Origin: Actinomadura coerulea
GTDB taxonomy: Bacteria; Actinomycetota; Actinomycetes; Streptosporangiales; Streptosporangiaceae
Assembly: GCF_014208105.1 (NCBI RefSeq)
Contig: NZ_JACHMQ010000001.1
Span: 5,580,001 to 5,644,000, forward strand
Direction: 5' to 3'
Length of the DNA: 64,000 nt
Position numbers and translations under genes: made by a program. Under the pieces are notes generated by a model, which was not told the origin of the DNA, ran no database searches, and worked only from the letters and a program-made list of their open reading frames with translations. Below are positions 60,740 to 64,000 of the stretch, piece by piece (positions within the stretch are counted from its first letter, which is position 1; the number at the start of each line of letters is the position of its first letter).

Positions 60740-61283
60740 GCGGGGGTCCTCGCGTGATGGGGGTGGTCATGGGACGTCGTCGCGGCAGGGCCTGCCGCCG
60801 GGGGAGCTGTCGACGAACGCTGTGGCGGGGCGCGGGGGCGGGGCATGAACACTCCATCGGATAGGAAACTTTCCTATCGGATTGAGGGAACGGTAACCCC
60901 GCGTCCGATCGCGGGCAAGACTCCGGAGCGAACCGCCGAAACGGCGCCGCGGCGGCGCGTCCGGACCAGTGCAGGCAGGAAAGCGAACCAGCCGGTTCCG
61001 GTCGAAATATTCGGCACCATTTCCACCATTCCAGCGTCAACGGTCGGCGATATCTGCCAACGGGCCGCCGAACGCCCAGGAAGGAGGGCGGCGAGGGCGA
61101 GGTTCCGGTCACCGGGACACCCCTTGGAGGCCCGTCCCCGCCCTTCTACGATCGGGCCACCCATTTCTGTCGCCCGACCGGCGGGGCCTCCCTCGTCCGG
61201 CCGGGACGGCGGCGCCGACAAGGGCCGGGCGCGGGCCCTCGTTAGCGGTCGCCTCGCTGCACGGCGTCCGCTGAGAGGAACAC
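60740..61283. other. Divergent intergenic region, 544 bases
   Basis: It separates the LPMO operon from the GMC oxidoreductase. It contains the 17-bp palindrome at 60861-60877 and a less GC-rich patch around 60990-61060. Several long frames across it lack ribosome sites. The RBS of the GMC gene (GAGAGGA) is at its right end. No gene is supported. Confidence 0.5.
60861..60877. promoter_or_regulatory. 17-bp palindrome upstream of the LPMO-chitinase operon
   Basis: ATAGGAAACTTTCCTAT is perfectly dyadic around a central C, with two further outer bases pairing. GAAA/TTTC palindromes of this kind precede polysaccharide-degradation genes in streptomycetes, so it is a candidate operator for sugar-responsive control. 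It differs from the DasR consensus (TGGTCTAGACCA). Confidence 0.6.
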
Positions 61284-62891
61284 ATGGACCGGAGCGCTGA
61301 TTACGTCGTGGTGGGGGCCGGCAGCGCCGGCTGCGTGCTGGCCAGGCGGCTGGCCGAGTCCGGGGCGAGCGTCGTCCTGGTGGAGGCGGGCGGTCCGGAC
61401 CGGACGCCGCTGGTCCGCAAGCCGGGGCTGATCGCCGTCTTCCACAACGTCCCGCAGCTGAAGAAGCGGCTGGACTGGGGCTTTTACAGCGCCCCGCAGA
61501 AGAACGCGCTCGACCGGAAGATCCCGCAGGTCAGGGGCCGCGTTCTCGGGGGTTCCGGGTCGATCAACGGCATGCTGTTCGTGCGCGGTCACCGCAGGAA
61601 CTACGACGACTGGGCCGCCGAGGGCTGCACCGGGTGGGGCTTCGACGACGTCCTCGACAGCTACCGGCGGATGGAGAACTGGGAGGACGGCTCCTCCGAC
61701 CTGCGCGGCGCGGGCGGTCCGATCCAGGTGACCCGGCAGCGGGACCTCACGTCCGCCTCCGAGGCGTTCATCGAGGCGGTCGTCCAGACGGCGGGCGTCA
61801 AGCGCAACGACGACTACAACGGCGCCGAGCAGGAGGGCGTGGGGGTCTTCCAGCAGAGCGTCGCGGACGGCCTGCGGTACAGCTCGTCCGTCGGCTACCT
61901 GGACGACCACGGCCTGCCGAACCTGAAGGTCCTCACGAACGTGGCCGTGCGGCGGGTCGTGATCGAGAAGGGCCGGGCCACGGGCGTCGAGGTCGCGGGG
62001 AAGAAGGGGAAGGCGACGATCCGGGCGTCCCGGGAGGTCGTCCTGTCGGCGGGGGCGTTCGGCTCCCCGCACCTGCTGATGCTGTCCGGCGTGGGGCCGG
62101 CCGGCCACCTGAAGGACCACGGCATCGAGGTGCGCGCCGACCTCCCCGTCGGCGACAACCTGCACGACCACATGTTCGTGCCGATGACCTTCGTCATGGA
62201 CACGGCCCGCCACAAGGGCACCGCGCCCTACTTCGCCAGGGGCGTCGCCAAGGAGTGGACGCGCGGCGGGACGTGGGTGGCCCGCAGCGTGTTCGAGGCG
62301 GTCGGCTTCGTGCGCAGCAGGCAGGCGGGCGAGATCCCCGACATCCAGTTGCACGCGCTGCCGTGGTCGTACCCGTTCCCGAACCAGGACGCGCCAGTGC
62401 GGCACGCCGTCGACAAGCGCTCCGCGCTCACGATCATGCCGACGCTGATCTACCCGAAGAGCCGCGGCACGATCCGGCTCGCGTCGGCGGACCCGTCCGC
62501 GGCGCCGGTCATCGACCCCGGCTACCTCACCGAGCCCGACGACGCCCGGCTGCTGCTGGACGGCATCGAGCTCGTCCGCGAGGTCATGGCGAGCCAGGTC
62601 ATCGCCGGGGACGTCAAGGAGGAGCTGTCCCCGGGGCCGCGGTACCCCGACCGGAAGGCCCTGGCCGAGGAGCTGCCGAACCGCGCCACGACCGTCTACC
62701 ACCCGGTGGGGTCGTGCCGGATGGGCGCCGACGAGCGGGCCGTCGTCGACCCCGGGCTGCGCGTGCGGGGCGTCGAGGGGCTCCGCGTCGCGGACGCCTC
62801 GATCATGCCGACCATCATCGGCGGCAACACCAACGCCCCCAGCATGATGATCGGCGAACACGCCGCGAAGCTGATCCTCGACGCGGGCTGA
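61284..62891 (+). CDS. GMC-family FAD oxidoreductase (choline-dehydrogenase-like)
   Basis: A 535-residue flavoenzyme: YVVVGAGSAGCVLARRLAESGASVVLVEAGG, GRVLGGSGSINGMLFVRGHRRNYDDWA, VVLSAGAFGSPHLLMLSGVGPAGHLKDHG, and the catalytic His and Asn near HPVGSCRMG and GGNTNAPSMMIGE. GMC enzymes oxidise alcohols, sugars or choline. It has no signal peptide, so it is cytoplasmic and cannot directly feed the secreted LPMO. It lies 544 bases from that operon on the opposite strand. Substrate unknown. Confidence 0.92.
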   Translation: MDRSADYVVVGAGSAGCVLARRLAESGASVVLVEAGGPDRTPLVRKPGLIAVFHNVPQLKKRLDWGFYSAPQKNALDRKIPQVRGRVLGGSGSINGMLFVRGHRRNYDDWAAEGCTGWGFDDVLDSYRRMENWEDGSSDLRGAGGPIQVTRQRDLTSASEAFIEAVVQTAGVKRNDDYNGAEQEGVGVFQQSVADGLRYSSSVGYLDDHGLPNLKVLTNVAVRRVVIEKGRATGVEVAGKKGKATIRASREVVLSAGAFGSPHLLMLSGVGPAGHLKDHGIEVRADLPVGDNLHDHMFVPMTFVMDTARHKGTAPYFARGVAKEWTRGGTWVARSVFEAVGFVRSRQAGEIPDIQLHALPWSYPFPNQDAPVRHAVDKRSALTIMPTLIYPKSRGTIRLASADPSAAPVIDPGYLTEPDDARLLLDGIELVREVMASQVIAGDVKEELSPGPRYPDRKALAEELPNRATTVYHPVGSCRMGADERAVVDPGLRVRGVEGLRVADASIMPTIIGGNTNAPSMMIGEHAAKLILDAG

Positions 62892-62912
62892 GCCCCGGCG
62901 GGCCGGAGGCGC

Positions 62913-62944
62913 TCCCGCCCTGTGTTCCGGGGGTCAGGGCGGGA
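62913..62944. terminator. Terminator of the GMC gene
   Basis: TCCCGCCCTG (62913-62922) pairs with CAGGGCGGGA (62935-62944), reaching into the end of the convergent phosphatase gene. It probably serves both. Confidence 0.65.
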
Positions 62945-63365
62945 AGCGGGTCACCCAGCGGCGCTGCCAGGGGGTTTCGACGGCGCGGGGATGGTGGTGC
63001 TCGCGCGTCCAGGCGACGGCCTCGTCCGGGGCGACGCCGGACAGGACGGCCAGGCAGGCGATGACCGTTCCGGTGCGGCCGACGCCGCCTCCGCAGGCGA
63101 CCTCGACGGCGGCGCCGGAGCGGGCCCGCTCGTGCAGGGCGCGGATCTGCCGGACGGCCTCGTCCCGGTCACGGGGCAGCAGGAAGTCCGGCCAGTCGAT
63201 CCACGCGGACGGCCAGCTCAGCTCCGGCTCGTGCCTGCGGCGGAGGCGACCGGACCCCAGGTAGAGCCCGAAGTCGGGGGCCGGGCCGTCCGGGGGCGGG
63301 TTCCGCAGGCCGCGTCCCCGGATCGGGGTTCCGTCCGGGAGCCGGATCGCGCCGGTGAGCGTCAT
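62934..63365 (-). CDS. Protein-tyrosine/dual-specificity phosphatase-like protein
   Basis: A 143-residue protein with the PTP P-loop VACGGGVGRTGTVIACLAVL (the C-x5-R active site) and a following helix; APDEAVAWTREHHHPRAVETPWQRRWV matches the C-terminal part of atypical dual-specificity phosphatases. The general-acid Asp would lie in SAWIDWPDFLLP. Overlaps the CGNR gene by ATGA on the same strand. Role unknown; dephosphorylation of protein or small molecules inferred from motif. Confidence 0.8.
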   Translation of the reverse strand: MTLTGAIRLPDGTPIRGRGLRNPPPDGPAPDFGLYLGSGRLRRRHEPELSWPSAWIDWPDFLLPRDRDEAVRQIRALHERARSGAAVEVACGGGVGRTGTVIACLAVLSGVAPDEAVAWTREHHHPRAVETPWQRRWVTRFPP

Positions 63366-63961
63366 CGGGCCACCTCCCGGCGGCGCGCGCGGTGGTTGGC
63401 GACGTTGGTCCTGTTCCCGCACAGCGCGGGCACGCAGTAGCGGCGGCGCCCGGCGCGGCTGGCGTCGGCGAACACGCCGCCGCAGCCGGGGGCGGCGCAC
63501 GCGCGGAAACGGCCGTGGCCGAGCGCCCGGACGAGGCCGAGCAGCGAGACGCCGACGACGGCGGCCAGCTCGGCGACGAGGGACGCGTCCCGGGCGGTCG
63601 GGACGTACCACTGCCACCGGCCGGACGGGTCGCGGCGCAGCACCGGCGCGAGCCCGACGTGCCCGGCCAGCATCGCCGCGCGCTCCACCGCCTCGTCCTC
63701 CGTCCCGGACTCCATGACGGCGCGCACCTCGCCGCGCAGGAAGCGGACCTTCTCGACGTCCTCCGCGCTCGGCGCCGCGCCTCCGCCGGCGGTGGACCCA
63801 TAGGGGGCGACGTCGTAGGCGGCGAAGTCGTACCCGGAGAGCACGGCGACCAGGTCGCCCGGCCCGGAGAGGGCCTCGGCCCCCCGCACGTCCGGCGACG
63901 TGGCGACCAGGTCGTTCGCGACCTCGACGCCCGCCGCGTAGTCGCCCATCGGAATGAGCAC
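63362..63961 (-). CDS. CGNR zinc-finger regulator
   Basis: A 199-residue protein of the ABATE/CGNR family: an N-terminal stress-related helical domain (LVATSPDVRGAEALSGPGDLVAVL, GRWQWYVPTARDASLVAELAAVVGVSLLGL) and a C-terminal CGNR zinc finger (FRACAAPGCGGVFADASRAGRRRYCVPALCGNRTNVANHRARRR), predicted DNA-binding. GTG 63961 follows GGAGGAGG; ATG 63949 and GTG 63982 are alternatives. A palindrome just upstream may be its own operator. Co-transcribed with the phosphatase. Confidence 0.88.
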   Translation of the reverse strand: MLIPMGDYAAGVEVANDLVATSPDVRGAEALSGPGDLVAVLSGYDFAAYDVAPYGSTAGGGAAPSAEDVEKVRFLRGEVRAVMESGTEDEAVERAAMLAGHVGLAPVLRRDPSGRWQWYVPTARDASLVAELAAVVGVSLLGLVRALGHGRFRACAAPGCGGVFADASRAGRRRYCVPALCGNRTNVANHRARRREVAR

Positions 63962-63984
63962 GCGTCCTCCTCCACCCGGCACTT

Positions 63985-63999
63985 CTGTAAGGGTTACAG
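63985..63999. promoter_or_regulatory. Palindrome at the right edge, upstream of the CGNR gene
   Basis: CTGTAA and TTACAG flank GGG, a perfect 6-bp dyad 24 bases before the GTG. As an operator or promoter element of the CGNR gene it is plausible; sequence beyond the window would be needed. Confidence 0.4.
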
Positions 64000-64000
64000 G

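Noticed and set aside
60861..60877. DasR operator before the LPMO operon
   Set aside because: The palindrome does not match the TGGTCTAGACCA-type consensus.
61284..62891. GMC oxidoreductase as an electron donor of the LPMO
   Set aside because: The protein has no Sec or Tat signal, whereas the LPMO acts outside the cell.

Overview
The window is one contiguous piece of a very GC-rich actinomycete chromosome. Third-codon GC bias, many GTG starts, four-base start/stop overlaps, an XRE/DUF397 pair, PucR-type and WYL regulators, Tat signal peptides and a LitR/LitS-like light-response block all point to the Actinomycetota. A Streptosporangiales or Thermomonosporaceae host (Actinomadura-like) would fit, but no ribosomal RNA gene is present to prove the genus. 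I saw no tRNA, rRNA or CRISPR array.

Layout. 0-5 kb: a cut-off gene, a DrrAB-type ABC exporter fusion, a MerR-like regulator, an 18-bp tandem repeat, and STAS and GAF proteins. 5-8.7 kb: a cold-shock gene with a hairpin leader, a DEAD-box helicase, and an intact IS30-family element lying between the helicase and a hairpin. 8.7-14 kb: a Tat-exported propeller, then a coupled three-gene operon (NrtR-like Nudix regulator, nucleosidase, four-helix membrane protein) in which the last two proteins share a short glycine/glutamine motif. This is the best candidate for an undescribed conflict or signalling system. 14-24 kb: RidA/WYL, XRE/DUF397 with two small genes, a TPR/protease-like Tat protein, a decayed dimethylformamidase-type gene, and a Vgb-like secreted propeller. 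24-26.6 kb: two tandem PucR-type regulators.

26.7-35.3 kb holds families known from the mycobacterial DosR dormancy regulon: baeRF, a PRTase-hydrolase fusion, a universal-stress-protein remnant, DUF1918 and long HPF. DUF2267 and a fused oxoprolinase lie among them. Two DosR-like boxes are visible. 35.3-38.7 kb carries a secreted YncE-like propeller and a DHA2 transporter.

38.7-53.2 kb is a light-response and carotenoid island: DUF523/DUF1722, ECF sigma (LitS-like), MerR-B12 photoreceptor (LitR-like), TspO, photolyase, SDR, crtI, crtB, plsX-like, crtA-like, plsY-like, glycosyltransferase, crtD-like and cruF-like. Together these predict a hydrated, desaturated, ketolated, glycosylated and perhaps acylated acyclic carotenoid. 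No cyclase and no crtE are in the window.

53.2-64 kb: a drug exporter, a WrbA/MarR divergent pair with a double palindromic operator, small proteins, an UPF0718/TIGR03943 permease pair, a coupled LPMO-GH19 chitin-degrading operon, a GMC oxidoreductase, and a phosphatase/CGNR pair at the right edge.
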